Made by a program: the position numbers and the translations under genes
Notes under the pieces: model-generated
What the model saw: the letters and a program-made list of their open reading frames with translations, nothing else
Database searches by the model: none
Told to the model about the DNA's origin: nothing
Origin: JARRNE01 sp963824085
GTDB taxonomy: Bacteria; Pseudomonadota; Gammaproteobacteria; Chromatiales; Chromatiaceae
DNA length: 64,000 nucleotides
Assembly: GCA_963824085.1 (NCBI GenBank)
Contig: CAWGNT010000014.1
Span: 393,876-457,875, forward strand
Direction: 5' to 3'
Part shown: positions 9,965 through 18,674 of the stretch, piece by piece
How the letters are laid out: each line of letters opens with the position of its first letter
Position numbering within the stretch: the first letter of the stretch is position 1

Positions 9965-10597
9965 TTAATACTTCACGGAGCAACCATACGGCCGAGTGAC
10001 GGGTTGCGCCACCGGCCGGCCGGCGGCGATGTCCGCCATGGCGGCACGCACGTAATTCTTTGCCCCTTCGATATCCTCAGGATTCGAGGTCGGTCGGTCG
10101 TCGATGCCCCCCATATAGAGGAGCGTGCCGTCTGTGCCGATGATGAACATGTGGGGCGTGGTCTGCGCCCCATAGGCGCGGCCGATGTCTCCCTTCTCGT
10201 CGAGCAGCACCGCCGTCGGTGCCGCGCCGCGGGTCTTGGTCAGGCGATCGGCCTCGGCCGCAGCGATATGCCCCTGCTTCCCGGGTGCCGAGGAGATCAC
10301 TGTAAACCAGATATACCCTGCCCTGGTGGCCGCCCGCTGCAGTGTCTGCATGTTCCCGGCGCCGTAGTGCTTGCGCACGTACGGGCAGTCATGGTTCGTC
10401 CACTCCAGAATCACCGGCTTGCCCTTCAGCTCCGCGAGCGACCAAGTGCGGCCGGCGGTATCCACGCTACTGAAAGCGGGCGCCGGCTTTCCGACCTGGG
10501 GGGCGGCCCAGAGAAGGCCGGCGAAGAGCGTAACAGCAAGAGCTGCTGCGCCGCGAAAAAGATTGCGCGCTCCCGTTACTCGGCTCTCATGTTTCAT
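9965..10597 (-). CDS. Exported redoxin-family thiol protein
   Basis: 210 residues. An N-terminal signal sequence (ALAVTLFAGLLWAAPQ) leads to an AhpC/TSA-like thioredoxin fold: VGKPAPAFSSVDTAGRTWSLAELKGKPVILEWTNHDCPYVRKHY in two parts, with the active-site Cys in NHDCPYV rather than a full CxxC. TTPHMFIIG carries the cis-Pro. It should act in the periplasm. It is the last gene of a minus-strand operon, 21 bases after the ScsB/DsbD-like reductase, which probably keeps it reduced. Confidence 0.82.
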   Translation of the reverse strand: MKHESRVTGARNLFRGAAALAVTLFAGLLWAAPQVGKPAPAFSSVDTAGRTWSLAELKGKPVILEWTNHDCPYVRKHYGAGNMQTLQRAATRAGYIWFTVISSAPGKQGHIAAAEADRLTKTRGAAPTAVLLDEKGDIGRAYGAQTTPHMFIIGTDGTLLYMGGIDDRPTSNPEDIEGAKNYVRAAMADIAAGRPVAQPVTRPYGCSVKY

Positions 10598-10618
10598 CTG
10601 CGTACTCCTCCGGTGGCA

Positions 10619-12730
10619 TCAAGTCTCGTCCGGCGCCGCGCCGGCTCTGAGGACATTGAGGATCATCGACTTGGTGAGTATCTGCGGAAGGACCTCCGGT
10701 GGCTGGCCCGGCGGATAGTAGACGTAGATGGGTACGCCGTTGCGGCCAAAGCCGGCCAGATATTCCGTGATCGTCGGGTCGCGATTGGTCCAGTCCCCTT
10801 TTAGGTAGAGGACGCCGCGACGGTCGAATGCCCTTGCCACCGACGAAGAGCTGAGCGCGACGCGCTCGTTCACCAGGCAGGTAATGCACCAGGCGGCGGT
10901 CATATTCACAAACACGGGCCGACCTTGATTCCGCGCCACACGCAGGGCATCCGGCGTGAAGGGTTGGGGATTGAGCCCAGATGTCTTGGCGGCTGAGCTC
11001 GGCTGCGGCTGCGCAGGGGCGGCGACAGGGGTGATGGTTGCGCCCAGCATCAGCGCAGCACCGACGGCGATGCCGGCGGCTCCGCCCGCGAGCCAGCGCC
11101 GTCGGGCCGAGCGCTGCCTCCACCGCTCCCATATCCAGAGGCCGAGCACGAGCAGCAGCCCGCCCGACAGCACCGCGGCCACGCCAGACGGGCCGGCCTG
11201 AACACTCAGCACCCAGACCAGCCAGGCGGCGGTCGCGAACATGGGAAAGGCGAGAAACTGTCTTAAGCTCTCCATCCAGGGTCCGGGTCTGGGCAGGAGG
11301 CTGCCCGCCCGCGGGATCAGAGTCAGCAGGAGGTAAGGCAGCGCGAGTCCAAGCCCGAGGGCCAGCATGATCAAAAGCGCCAGGGGCCACGGGAGGGTCA
11401 CCGCGTAGCCGAGCGCGGCTCCCATGAAGGGCGCCGTGCAAGGGGCGGCGACCAGGGCCGCAAGGGCTCCGGCAGCGAAGGCCCCCGCTGCGCCGGTACG
11501 CGGCCCAACGGCGCCGAGCCCCATGAGCCGGGAGCCGAGAGTCACGGTGCCGGCGAAGCTAAGCCCTAGGGCAAGAAAAAGATACGCCATGAATGCCACG
11601 AAAGGCGGATATTGGAGCTGATAGCCCCAGCCCAGGTTAGCACCCGCCGCGCGCAGGCCGAGCAGCAAGACGGCGATCAAGGCAAAGAAGCACAGCACCC
11701 CGGCCGCGTAGGCCAAACCGTTCCCGACCCGGCTCGCCCGTGTCTTCAACTCGCCGTGCCTGGTGAGACTGAGGGCCTTGACGGCGAGCACCGGGAAGAC
11801 GCAGGGCATCAGGTTCAGAATAAGCCCGCCCAAGACGGCAAAGGCGAGCGCCAGCGGCAGTCCGAGGTCGGGGACTTGCGCGGCCGTTGTGGAGCTCGCG
11901 GCGGATGGCGCATCCCGCACGGGCGCGACGGCATAGGCGCTGATCCCGCTCGCGTCCGTGACGACAAGCACTCCGTCGGGAGATGCCTGTTGGCCCAGAG
12001 GCCCTGGAATCAGGGTCACGGTGAGGCGGCCGTCCGCGAGCCGCCAAGGCTGATCCGCGGCGTGTTCGATGACTCCCCATTGCCGAGGGAAGAACCAGAC
12101 ATTCGAGGGATGGGCGGGTAGGCCCTGCGTGCTCAGATCGAGGCGCAGCCGATCCTCCGACCGCTCGACCGCGGCCTCGCCCAAAAAGGGGCGCGGGAGT
12201 CGCTCGCGGGCGGCGGTGAAGACGGGTTCGGTCGCCGGATCGACGGGGCCAGCATGTGCAGCGGTCTGGATTGACAGATCCAAGGACGCGCTCTCAGGGA
12301 CACAATGCTCCTCGCAAACAAGCCAGCTCGCGTCGGCAGTCAAATCGACAGCAGTGCCGACCGGCCAGTCCGTCGGTATCCGAAGCGTGATGAGATGAAC
12401 CGCCCGCCCCGAGTAGCCGTAGTTCGCAAGGGGGCCGACCCGGATCAGGTCGGGATGGGGCCAGCGGATGGGATCCGCGCTCACGCCGGCCGGCAGATGC
12501 CACGCTATGCGCGGCGCCTCGCCGGAATCGCCGGGGTTCTCCCAGTAGGTGTGCCAACCCGGGCGGATGTCGAGGACAAGTGCCAGGTCCACCGTCCCGC
12601 CGGGGGCTATGTGGACGCGCTCTGCGATGAGCCGAGCGGTGACGTTCTCGGTTGAGACGGGGTTGGCGGCAAGGACCTCCAGGCCGGGAAGAAGCGCCGC
12701 CAGGACGAGCCCTAGGAGCCGAGCCGTCAT
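10619..12730 (-). CDS. ScsB/DsbD-type thiol:disulfide interchange protein
   Basis: 703 residues. Signal peptide (LLGLVLAALLPGLEVLA), an N-terminal periplasmic domain of the ScsB type (GWHTYWENPGDSG, CEEHCVPE with its Cys pair), a cytochrome c biogenesis-like membrane domain of about eight helices (~285-590, with NLMPCVFPVLAVK and APCTAPFMG holding the two membrane Cys), and a C-terminal thioredoxin domain with WCITCLVNE. It takes electrons from cytoplasmic thioredoxin and reduces periplasmic disulfides. The partner is probably the redoxin encoded just downstream. Start chosen at the ATG that opens the signal peptide. Confidence 0.9.
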   Translation of the reverse strand: MTARLLGLVLAALLPGLEVLAANPVSTENVTARLIAERVHIAPGGTVDLALVLDIRPGWHTYWENPGDSGEAPRIAWHLPAGVSADPIRWPHPDLIRVGPLANYGYSGRAVHLITLRIPTDWPVGTAVDLTADASWLVCEEHCVPESASLDLSIQTAAHAGPVDPATEPVFTAARERLPRPFLGEAAVERSEDRLRLDLSTQGLPAHPSNVWFFPRQWGVIEHAADQPWRLADGRLTVTLIPGPLGQQASPDGVLVVTDASGISAYAVAPVRDAPSAASSTTAAQVPDLGLPLALAFAVLGGLILNLMPCVFPVLAVKALSLTRHGELKTRASRVGNGLAYAAGVLCFFALIAVLLLGLRAAGANLGWGYQLQYPPFVAFMAYLFLALGLSFAGTVTLGSRLMGLGAVGPRTGAAGAFAAGALAALVAAPCTAPFMGAALGYAVTLPWPLALLIMLALGLGLALPYLLLTLIPRAGSLLPRPGPWMESLRQFLAFPMFATAAWLVWVLSVQAGPSGVAAVLSGGLLLVLGLWIWERWRQRSARRRWLAGGAAGIAVGAALMLGATITPVAAPAQPQPSSAAKTSGLNPQPFTPDALRVARNQGRPVFVNMTAAWCITCLVNERVALSSSSVARAFDRRGVLYLKGDWTNRDPTITEYLAGFGRNGVPIYVYYPPGQPPEVLPQILTKSMILNVLRAGAAPDET

Positions 12731-12757
12731 GTCCGTCTCTGCGCCACGCCGACCGGC

Positions 12758-13171
12758 TCAGCCCCTGCGAGAGCGACGGTCCAGCTTGAAGCTTGTCATA
12801 TCGCCTTCGATATCGGCGTACGGCACGTCGTCGGTAGAGCCGAAGTGCTCTATGGCTCGATTCACGAGCGAAGCGATGTCGTCGATCCGGCCATCGGCCG
12901 CACCTTCTCCCAGCACCCGCTGCACACCCAACAGTCCGCCGGACTGAACCTTGACCAGGACGCTGTGGGGCATGGCCGTCAGGTCGTCGTCCACGCCGAA
13001 GGCGGGGAGCGCCTGTGCCTTGAGGCGCATAAAGAGCTCAGCGCAGACCGACTGATTCGCCTGTGAGCAGCAGTCATACTCCGAACCACCGCGGCGCACG
13101 ACCTCCTGCGCGTGCTGGCAGGCGAAGCGCCCGGTGGTGAGGGGGGCGGCGAAGGGACATTTCCGATTCAT
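12758..13171 (-). CDS. Cys-rich conserved hypothetical protein
   Basis: 137 residues, cytoplasmic. The first 45 residues hold five cysteines (CPF at 5, CQH at 18, CC at 34-35, C near 43), a spacing that could bind metal or an Fe-S cluster, followed by an alpha/beta part without known motif (SVLVKVQSGGLLGVQRVL, VPYADIEGDMTSF). A good ribosome site (AGGGAGGA) precedes the ATG, which overlaps the stop of the selO remnant by ATGA. The gene sits 27 bases before the thiol reductase, so a redox or metal role is a fair guess, not shown. Confidence 0.65.
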   Translation of the reverse strand: MNRKCPFAAPLTTGRFACQHAQEVVRRGGSEYDCCSQANQSVCAELFMRLKAQALPAFGVDDDLTAMPHSVLVKVQSGGLLGVQRVLGEGAADGRIDDIASLVNRAIEHFGSTDDVPYADIEGDMTSFKLDRRSRRG

Positions 13172-13485
13172 TTCCCATCCTCCCTGGGACGAGCAGCTGA
13201 CCTGGCGCGCCCGTCCCCGAGCTGCGGCACGTATTGGCCGAACTGGTGACCCACGTAGAGGGCGGCAAGCGGATCGGCACCAAGAGGGGGCTCCGCCCCT
13301 GAAAGCCAGCGAGAGAACTCGATTCGATCCATTTCTCCGGGCGCCAGGTCGAGCAAGGCGGCGGCCGCCGGACTGTAGCTGACGAGGCGGGCCTGCTCGA
13401 GCGGCGTTGGACGGAGCCGGATGTAAAAGGCTTCCGGCAAGGACGCGAAGCTGTTGGTGAAACGGAGGTCTTCGAGTGTGCGCAT
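13168..13485 (-). pseudogene. selO: Truncated selO (YdiU) N-terminus
   Basis: Residues match the start of SelO protein AMPylase: RFTNSFASLPEAFYIRLRPT in part, then YVGHQFGQYVPQLGDGRA. After GDGRA similarity ends and the frame stops 11 codons later, so only about 100 of the usual ~480 or more residues remain and the kinase-like catalytic core is absent. Upstream Met at 13485 (MRTLEDLRF) is the family start. The stop overlaps the next gene by ATGA, so the fragment may survive only as a translated leader for the Cys-rich gene. Confidence 0.8.
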
Positions 13486-13538
13486 GAGGCGCTTAATGCG
13501 GGCCCGGCCGCATCCGTTCAACCTCGATTCGGAAGTCG

Positions 13539-13692
13539 AACCACGAAGGACACGAAGGGCGCGAAGTGTTTCAATAAGTGTTTCAAATAGTTAGTTCCAA
13601 TTGCACCATCAGCAGGAGGGTGAAGCCGGATGTACCCCCATTCCCTATTTCGCCGTTGTTTTTCTTCGTGTTTCTTCGTGCTCTTCGTGGTG
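13539..13692. repeat. Inverted CACGAAG-type repeat
   Basis: The left arm (13539-13566) carries ACCACGAAGG, ACACGAAGG and GCGCGAAG in tandem; the right arm (13664-13692) is its reverse complement with a few changes (CTTCGTG units ending CTTCGTGGT). The arms are about 28 bp and the spacer about 97 bases. It could fold as a long hairpin. It resembles a class of noncoding CACGAAG repeats common in many bacterial genomes. Confidence 0.65.
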
Positions 13693-13995
13693 AGCTGCTC
13701 TTTTTCGGTTCAAGCTTGAAGAGGCTTAATGCAAAACGCAGACGGTCTTTTTCGCGTCCCCACCGAGGTGCCAGGTTGCGCCCGCGGCATCATCTTCATG
13801 AGCGAGCGCCCGACAACCGTTTGTACGTGCCCCACGGAGGCGGGACCTGTCCAGCAATTTCATGCGGCTGCTCAGGAATCTTCATCCTCAATCGTGACGT
13901 GCGTCACAACTGCTCGCCGGCCGGCGCAGTAATCTGCAGTCACCAACGAGCGGTTCATCGCGTTGGGTCTCTCCTCCTCAGTGGTGTGGTGTTCT

Positions 13996-14028
13996 CCGCC
14001 CCGGCAATGTCGGGGCGGCTTTGTTTTT
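13996..14028 (+). terminator. Rho-independent terminator without an obvious gene
   Basis: CCGCCCCG and CGGGGCGG form a perfect 8-bp stem round a 7-base loop, followed by CTTTGTTTTT. It works on the plus strand, but no plus-strand gene lies upstream between 13700 and 13995, so it may end a small RNA. Confidence 0.75.
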
Positions 14029-14117
14029 GCCGCCCGCAACCCGACTTCTCGGGTTACAAACCGACAAGGCGCATGGGTTTTTCGCTGCCTCCAGCGCCAA
14101 CGCCCCGTGAAAGCGTG

Positions 14118-14621
14118 TCAGAGGCAGGAACCGCTCGCACCGTTCTCGCCCGTGCCTGCCGCCTCGAGAAACGCCACCGCCTCGCCAACCGAGATCACAC
14201 CGTCCTGCACCACCCGCGCGGTCAAACCCCCATGACCTCGCATGGCGTTGTAGCCGCCCGGTCCCAAGGTCTCCTCCATGCGCGAGCAGGGTTGGCAGAG
14301 CCCCGTCCCTTCCAGTACCGCACCGCCTGCCCGAAAACGCACGCCCTTCAGGGCCACGAGATTGATCCCGGACACCACCAGATTGCGCTGCAGCACACAC
14401 GGCGACGGCGCCTCCCCGCCCAACAAGGCCCCGATGACCGGGAGGTGTTCGGACTGGATCAGGGTGACCTGCCGCAGACCCTTGGGGCCGGCTCGATAGT
14501 GATCGCCCGCAAGCCCCTGCCCCGCAATCGCGTCCACTCGCAATACCGTCCGCATGTGCCCGCGCCGCGCTGGTCGCACGCCGATCCACTCCACCCGGCC
14601 AGGACGCGGGAATCGGGTCAT
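14118..14621 (-). CDS. MOSC domain protein
   Basis: About 168 residues from the Met at 14621 (MTRFPRPGRVEWIGVRP). MOSC (molybdenum cofactor sulfurase C-terminal) motifs are present: GLAGDHY, RQVTLIQSEHL, the RNLVVSGINL block, and the conserved Cys in GTGLCQPCSRM, then GLTARVVQDGVISVGE at the end. Such proteins handle sulfur or the Mo cofactor; a specific reaction cannot be named. An upstream Met at 14660 is possible but adds a non-conserved segment. Divergent from the lipoprotein gene. Confidence 0.85.
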   Translation of the reverse strand: MTRFPRPGRVEWIGVRPARRGHMRTVLRVDAIAGQGLAGDHYRAGPKGLRQVTLIQSEHLPVIGALLGGEAPSPCVLQRNLVVSGINLVALKGVRFRAGGAVLEGTGLCQPCSRMEETLGPGGYNAMRGHGGLTARVVQDGVISVGEAVAFLEAAGTGENGASGSCL

Positions 14622-14750
14622 CAGCCCCCGAATACCGGACGGGAAGGGGCCGGCGCTCAAGCTCGGCCCCCACCACGCGTTGCCGCAACTTTATTGGAGT
14701 GCGTGGTCAGAGCCCTCATACTTGTGCGCCGAACCGTCACGCGTCCGACT

Positions 14751-15662
14751 ATGGTAAACCCGCGGCTGATCCGACTTTCCGCCCTCGTCGGCCTAGGGCT
14801 GCTGCTCTTAGTCGCCTCCGGCTGTAGCCGCGTTTCACTCGGCTACAACACGGCCGACTTCTTCATCGAGCGCTACGCCGACGACTATCTGTCCCTGAAC
14901 GGCGACCAGATGGCCGCTTGGGAGCCGCGGCTGGAAAACGCGCTCGCCCGCCACCGGCGCGATGAGCTGCCTTACCTGGCCGCATTCTTCGACGCCGGCT
15001 ACAAGGGTACCCAAAGGGGATTCGACAAGGCCACCGTCGACTGCCTGATGGATCAGCTCGAGGAGATCTACCGCCGTAACGCCCGGGTCGCGGCCGGGCT
15101 GGCTGCTCCCCTGCTGGCCGGCCTCTCCCAGCGACAGATCCGTAAGCTGGCGCGCAAGTTTCAGAAGGATGAGGCCGGGGATGCAAGAGGCGACCAGGAG
15201 AGCGCAGCCCAGCGCGCACGCAAACGCGCCAAACGTTATGCGGAGTCTACGGAGTGGTGGATCGGGCCGCTCACAAAAGGACAGAGCAGGATCATCCAGG
15301 AGGTGACGGCCGCGATGCCCGATACGGCGCAGGCATGGAAGGCCTACACGCAGGCGAAGCGAAGGACATTGATCCGATTGCTGGAGCAGAGGGTGGGCGA
15401 GGTAGCGATCCGCCGCTTTCTCACCGAATGGCTGGTAAACTTCCGCGACCTGCCCCCAGACCTGCGCCAGGCGCACCTCGGGATGCGGCACAGTATCGGA
15501 GTGCTGTTCGTGCGCTTGGACGCGAGCTTCAGCCACGAGCAGCGTGCGCACTTGATCAAACGGCTGCGAGACCTGAGGGACGACTTCATGAGTCTGCAGA
15601 AACGCCCCCGAATGGCGGCCACGCAGTGCTCAGGCGCTTCGACCGCCGCGTCCAGGCTGTGA
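14751..15662 (+). CDS. DUF6279-type lipoprotein
   Basis: 303 residues. A lipoprotein signal (LSALVGLGLLLLVASGC, Cys at 25) anchors a mostly helical, charged protein beginning SLGYNTADFFIERYADDYLSL in part. WEPRLENALARHRRDELP and the helical repeats fit the DUF6279 family of outer-membrane-linked lipoproteins of unknown role. The frame is open far upstream to 13578 but that part has no sense; the ATG at 14751 begins the signal peptide. The last 15 residues are low-complexity. It precedes the methyltransferase by 22 bases. Confidence 0.78.
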   Translation: MVNPRLIRLSALVGLGLLLLVASGCSRVSLGYNTADFFIERYADDYLSLNGDQMAAWEPRLENALARHRRDELPYLAAFFDAGYKGTQRGFDKATVDCLMDQLEEIYRRNARVAAGLAAPLLAGLSQRQIRKLARKFQKDEAGDARGDQESAAQRARKRAKRYAESTEWWIGPLTKGQSRIIQEVTAAMPDTAQAWKAYTQAKRRTLIRLLEQRVGEVAIRRFLTEWLVNFRDLPPDLRQAHLGMRHSIGVLFVRLDASFSHEQRAHLIKRLRDLRDDFMSLQKRPRMAATQCSGASTAASRL

Positions 15663-15684
15663 TTCAGCAAAGGATACCCGCCTC

Positions 15685-16272
15685 ATGTGGGACCAGCGTT
15701 ACGATACCGCCGACTATGTCTATGGCAAGGAGCCAAACGACTTCCTCCGCGCGATGGCCGACCGCCTGCCGAGCGGGCGCGCCCTCTGCCTCGGTGAGGG
15801 GGAAGGCCGGAACGCCGTGTTTCTCGCCGGCCGCGGCTTCGAGGTAACCGCAGTTGACGGCTCCGGAGTGGGGCTTGCCAAGACCGAGCGGCTTGCCGAC
15901 GAGAGACAGGTCACGGTGGCGACAGTGCGGGCTGACCTGGCCGACTTTCCCATCGAACCCGCATCCTGGAACCTCATCGTCTCGATCTTCTGCCATGTCC
16001 CCGCCGGGCTGCGTGCCGACCTGCACCGGCGCGTCGTCGAAGGACTGCGCCCAGGCGGTATGTTCCTGCTTGAGGCCTATAACCCGGGCCAGATCGAGTA
16101 TGGGACGGGCGGGCCGCCCACCCCGGATCTCATGATGGACCTCGCGGCGCTTAAGCAAGAGCTCGCGGGCCTGCGGCTGATCCATGCCTTGGAGGCCGTG
16201 CGCGACGTACGGGAGGGCCGCTTCCATTCCGGTCCAGGCGCAGTAGTCCAGATCCTGGCAGTCAAGGACTGA
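15685..16272 (+). CDS. Class I SAM-dependent methyltransferase
   Basis: 195 residues. Motif I is changed to CLGEGEGRNAVFLAGRG, followed by VTAVDGSGVGLAKTERLA (motif II) and DLADFPIEPASWNLIVSIF, the TehB-like order. It binds S-adenosylmethionine; the acceptor is unknown, and TehB-like members are often linked to tellurite or thiol methylation without proof here. Cytoplasmic, full length for the subfamily. Probably co-transcribed with the DUF6279 gene upstream and the DUF3530 gene 44 bases downstream. Confidence 0.85.
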   Translation: MWDQRYDTADYVYGKEPNDFLRAMADRLPSGRALCLGEGEGRNAVFLAGRGFEVTAVDGSGVGLAKTERLADERQVTVATVRADLADFPIEPASWNLIVSIFCHVPAGLRADLHRRVVEGLRPGGMFLLEAYNPGQIEYGTGGPPTPDLMMDLAALKQELAGLRLIHALEAVRDVREGRFHSGPGAVVQILAVKD

Positions 16273-16316
16273 TCCCCATCCACTTCGAAAACGACCTGCC
16301 ACCGGAGAGTACAACG

Positions 16317-17114
16317 ATGACAGCTGCGGGCCGCCTTCTTCTCCTCTTCACCCTCCTCGTTCCGATCGCCCAGGCGTCGGACCTGGCCAAGGAAAAGCGC
16401 TGGGCGGACCAGACCGTGGATTCTCTGATCGACGGCGAGGCCGTCTGGCTCCAGGCCGGCAACACCAGATTCCTGGGTATCTACACGGAGGCGGAGCATC
16501 CCACCGGTCGCGCAGCGCTGGTCATCCACGGCATCGGCGTGCATCCGAACTGGCCCCAGGTGGTGTATCCGCTGCGCACCCAGCTGCCAGCGGATGGATG
16601 GAGCACCCTGGCCTTGCAGATGCCCGTGCTGCCCAATGAGGCCAAGCCCGCCGACTACGCCCCGCTATTCGACGAGGTCGCGCCTCGCATCGACGCCGGA
16701 ATCGCCTTTCTCAAGGCGCACGGCGCCAAGGAGGTCGTCATAGTCGCGCACAGCCTCGGCGCGGCCATGGCGACCCACTACCTCGCAGATCACCCTGGCA
16801 GCGTCGCGGCCTTCGTCGGCATCGGGATGTCCGGCAGCGCGGCGGACCCGCGCATGGACAATGTCCAGTCCCTGCAGAGGATTCACACGCCGGTGCTCGA
16901 CCTATACGGCGAGCACGACCTGGAGCCCGTTGTGGGCAGTGCCGCCGCGCGGGCCGCAGCCGCCGGGAAGGCGGGCAACCGAGCCTACACGCAGGCCCAG
17001 GCGATGGGGGCGAATCACTTCTTCGACGGGCGGGAGGATGCCTTGGTCGAGACCGTGGCCCGGTGGCTCGACGAGACCGTCCCGGCACCGAGCAAGCTCG
17101 GTGCCCGTCAGTAG
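16317..17114 (+). CDS. DUF3530 family alpha/beta-hydrolase-like exported protein
   Basis: 265 residues with a signal peptide (LLLLFTLLVPIAQA). The fold is alpha/beta hydrolase: ALVIHGIGVHPNWP, VPLRTQLPADGW-like block, nucleophile elbow VIVAHSLGAAM with Ser in the A-H-S-L-G motif, and a C-terminal GANHFFDG that would supply the His. It is likely periplasmic and a hydrolase, substrate unknown. A purine-rich ribosome site (GGAGAG) lies just upstream of the ATG. Confidence 0.82.
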   Translation: MTAAGRLLLLFTLLVPIAQASDLAKEKRWADQTVDSLIDGEAVWLQAGNTRFLGIYTEAEHPTGRAALVIHGIGVHPNWPQVVYPLRTQLPADGWSTLALQMPVLPNEAKPADYAPLFDEVAPRIDAGIAFLKAHGAKEVVIVAHSLGAAMATHYLADHPGSVAAFVGIGMSGSAADPRMDNVQSLQRIHTPVLDLYGEHDLEPVVGSAAARAAAAGKAGNRAYTQAQAMGANHFFDGREDALVETVARWLDETVPAPSKLGARQ

Positions 17115-17138
17115 GGTCAACGAGCCTCGGCAAGCGAC

Positions 17139-17642
17139 TCAATGGTCGCGGTGCGCCGCAAAGGCTATCTTGTCCAGGACACCCATCATGACCGCTGACA
17201 CGACGAAGGTGAGGTGGATAATCACGTACCACATCAGCTTGTCGTTGGGGATCTGAGGGGCATTCATGAAGGCCCGGAGCAGATGGATGGAGGAGATCGC
17301 AACGATGGACGCGGCCACCTTGAGCTTCAGCGTCCCGGCGTCCAGCTTGCCAAGCCAGCCAAGCTTCTCCGTGGCCTCGTCGACGTCGATGCGGGAGACG
17401 AAGTTCTCGTAGCCGGAGAACATCACCATTACAACCAGACTCGCCACCAGCACCATGTCGATCAGGGCGAGGATCATGAGCACCATGTCGGACTCTTGCA
17501 TGGTCCAGATGTGAACCACGACATGGAACACCTCCTGGAAGAACTTGACACCCAGCGCGACCAGGGCGAGCGAGAGCCCGAAGTAGACGGGTGCGAGTAT
17601 CCAACGGGTCGCGAACAGCCATTTCTCGAACGTACTTTCCAC
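17139..17642 (-). CDS. YqhA/UPF0114 family membrane protein
   Basis: 167 residues from a GTG at 17642 (VESTFEKWLFATRWILAPVY); a TTG one codon upstream is also possible, and the ATG at 17756 adds a segment absent from the family. Four hydrophobic segments (near 11-35, 55-85, 105-125, 135-155) fit the TIGR00645/UPF0114 inner-membrane family. Function is not established in general; it has been linked to ion or proton handling only loosely. Convergent with the DUF3530 gene. Confidence 0.83.
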   Translation of the reverse strand: MESTFEKWLFATRWILAPVYFGLSLALVALGVKFFQEVFHVVVHIWTMQESDMVLMILALIDMVLVASLVVMVMFSGYENFVSRIDVDEATEKLGWLGKLDAGTLKLKVAASIVAISSIHLLRAFMNAPQIPNDKLMWYVIIHLTFVVSAVMMGVLDKIAFAAHRDH

Positions 17643-17799
17643 CAATGAGCTCCCCGGTAAGAATCGAGCGCGGTATTTAACCACGCTCGACCTGTCGTTT
17701 CGCCACCGATGAGCGCGGATTCCCGGCGCGCCCAGCGCCGACGGCGCCGTTGACACGGCCGTAGCCGCACGTCGGCAGCATCGGAGGAAGCGGGCGATG

Positions 17800-18528
17800 T
17801 CAAATCAACGCGCGGCCCGACCCTACGGACTGGACATCGATCGAGATGACCTTGACCGAAGCGCCGCAGCGCACCACCGCGCGGTTCCAAGGCGTCAGAG
17901 CGGCATCCAGGGTCTCCCGAACCCGCTTGCGCGCATAGCTGTCGAGCCAGACCAGGACCTTGCAGGAGTAACAGCGGACGCCGTAGCCGTCCTCGCGGCG
18001 CACCGCCAGGCCATAGACGGCATCCGGGATCGCCCGCTCGGAGACACATAGGTCGAGCAACTCGCGCACGAGCGACCGGATGCCCTGCTCGTCCAGCGCC
18101 GTGGCATGACGCGAGCCGCACCAGGCGAGTGTGTGCTCGGCGAGTGCCGCCTCCGGCGCGGCAAGCAGCTGGCGGCGGCGGTGCCTGATCCAGTCCCCCG
18201 CGACCAACTGCATGGCCACGGACGCCGCCTCCTCGCTCGCGAAGCGTCGTTCGGCCATATCGACGATGGTTCGCGGCACGAATACCCCGTGCATCGCCAT
18301 GACGCGCCGGGCGTCCTCGCGGGACCGATTGCGCTCGGCCAGCAGATACCAACGGCGGGCCTCGGCCATCGCGTGGGTGTCACGGACGGCGACCCGCCCG
18401 TCGGCGGAGAGCTCCCAGCCGTCCGGCCACAAGGCGACCTGATAGGCGGGGAGACCAGTAACCAACCGCGCGGCGGCGTGCCGGCCGGACGCGAAGGGAG
18501 CAAAGAACGCGTTGCGCAGGTGCGGCAT
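17800..18528 (-). CDS. Hypothetical protein
   Basis: About 242 residues from the Met at 18528 (MPHLRNAFFAPFASG); the ATG at 18567 is an alternative. It is soluble, rich in Arg and Ala, with no membrane segment. Three Trp-containing stretches (WPDGWELSADGR, ARRWYLLAERNRS, CKVLVWLDSY) and CYSC near the end stand out, but no family is recognised. Codon use resembles its neighbours, and it is the only plausible gene in this interval. Confidence 0.6.
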   Translation of the reverse strand: MPHLRNAFFAPFASGRHAAARLVTGLPAYQVALWPDGWELSADGRVAVRDTHAMAEARRWYLLAERNRSREDARRVMAMHGVFVPRTIVDMAERRFASEEAASVAMQLVAGDWIRHRRRQLLAAPEAALAEHTLAWCGSRHATALDEQGIRSLVRELLDLCVSERAIPDAVYGLAVRREDGYGVRCYSCKVLVWLDSYARKRVRETLDAALTPWNRAVVRCGASVKVISIDVQSVGSGRALI

Positions 18529-18674
18529 GTGGATCGCTTGCGAAAGCTGCCGGCTTCGTTCTGTCAACTATAGCGGGGATTCAAGCGCGCACGAATCCGG
18601 GGGTCCTGCCGAGCCGGCGGAGCGAGATCGGTATAATCCGCCTTCAGTCTCCACCTGGCAGCAGTATCTCGAAA

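Noticed and set aside
13578..14750. Long plus-strand frame continuous with the DUF6279 lipoprotein
   Set aside because: It crosses a noncoding inverted repeat and a terminator and runs antisense to the MOSC gene; the real start is the lipoprotein signal at 14751.
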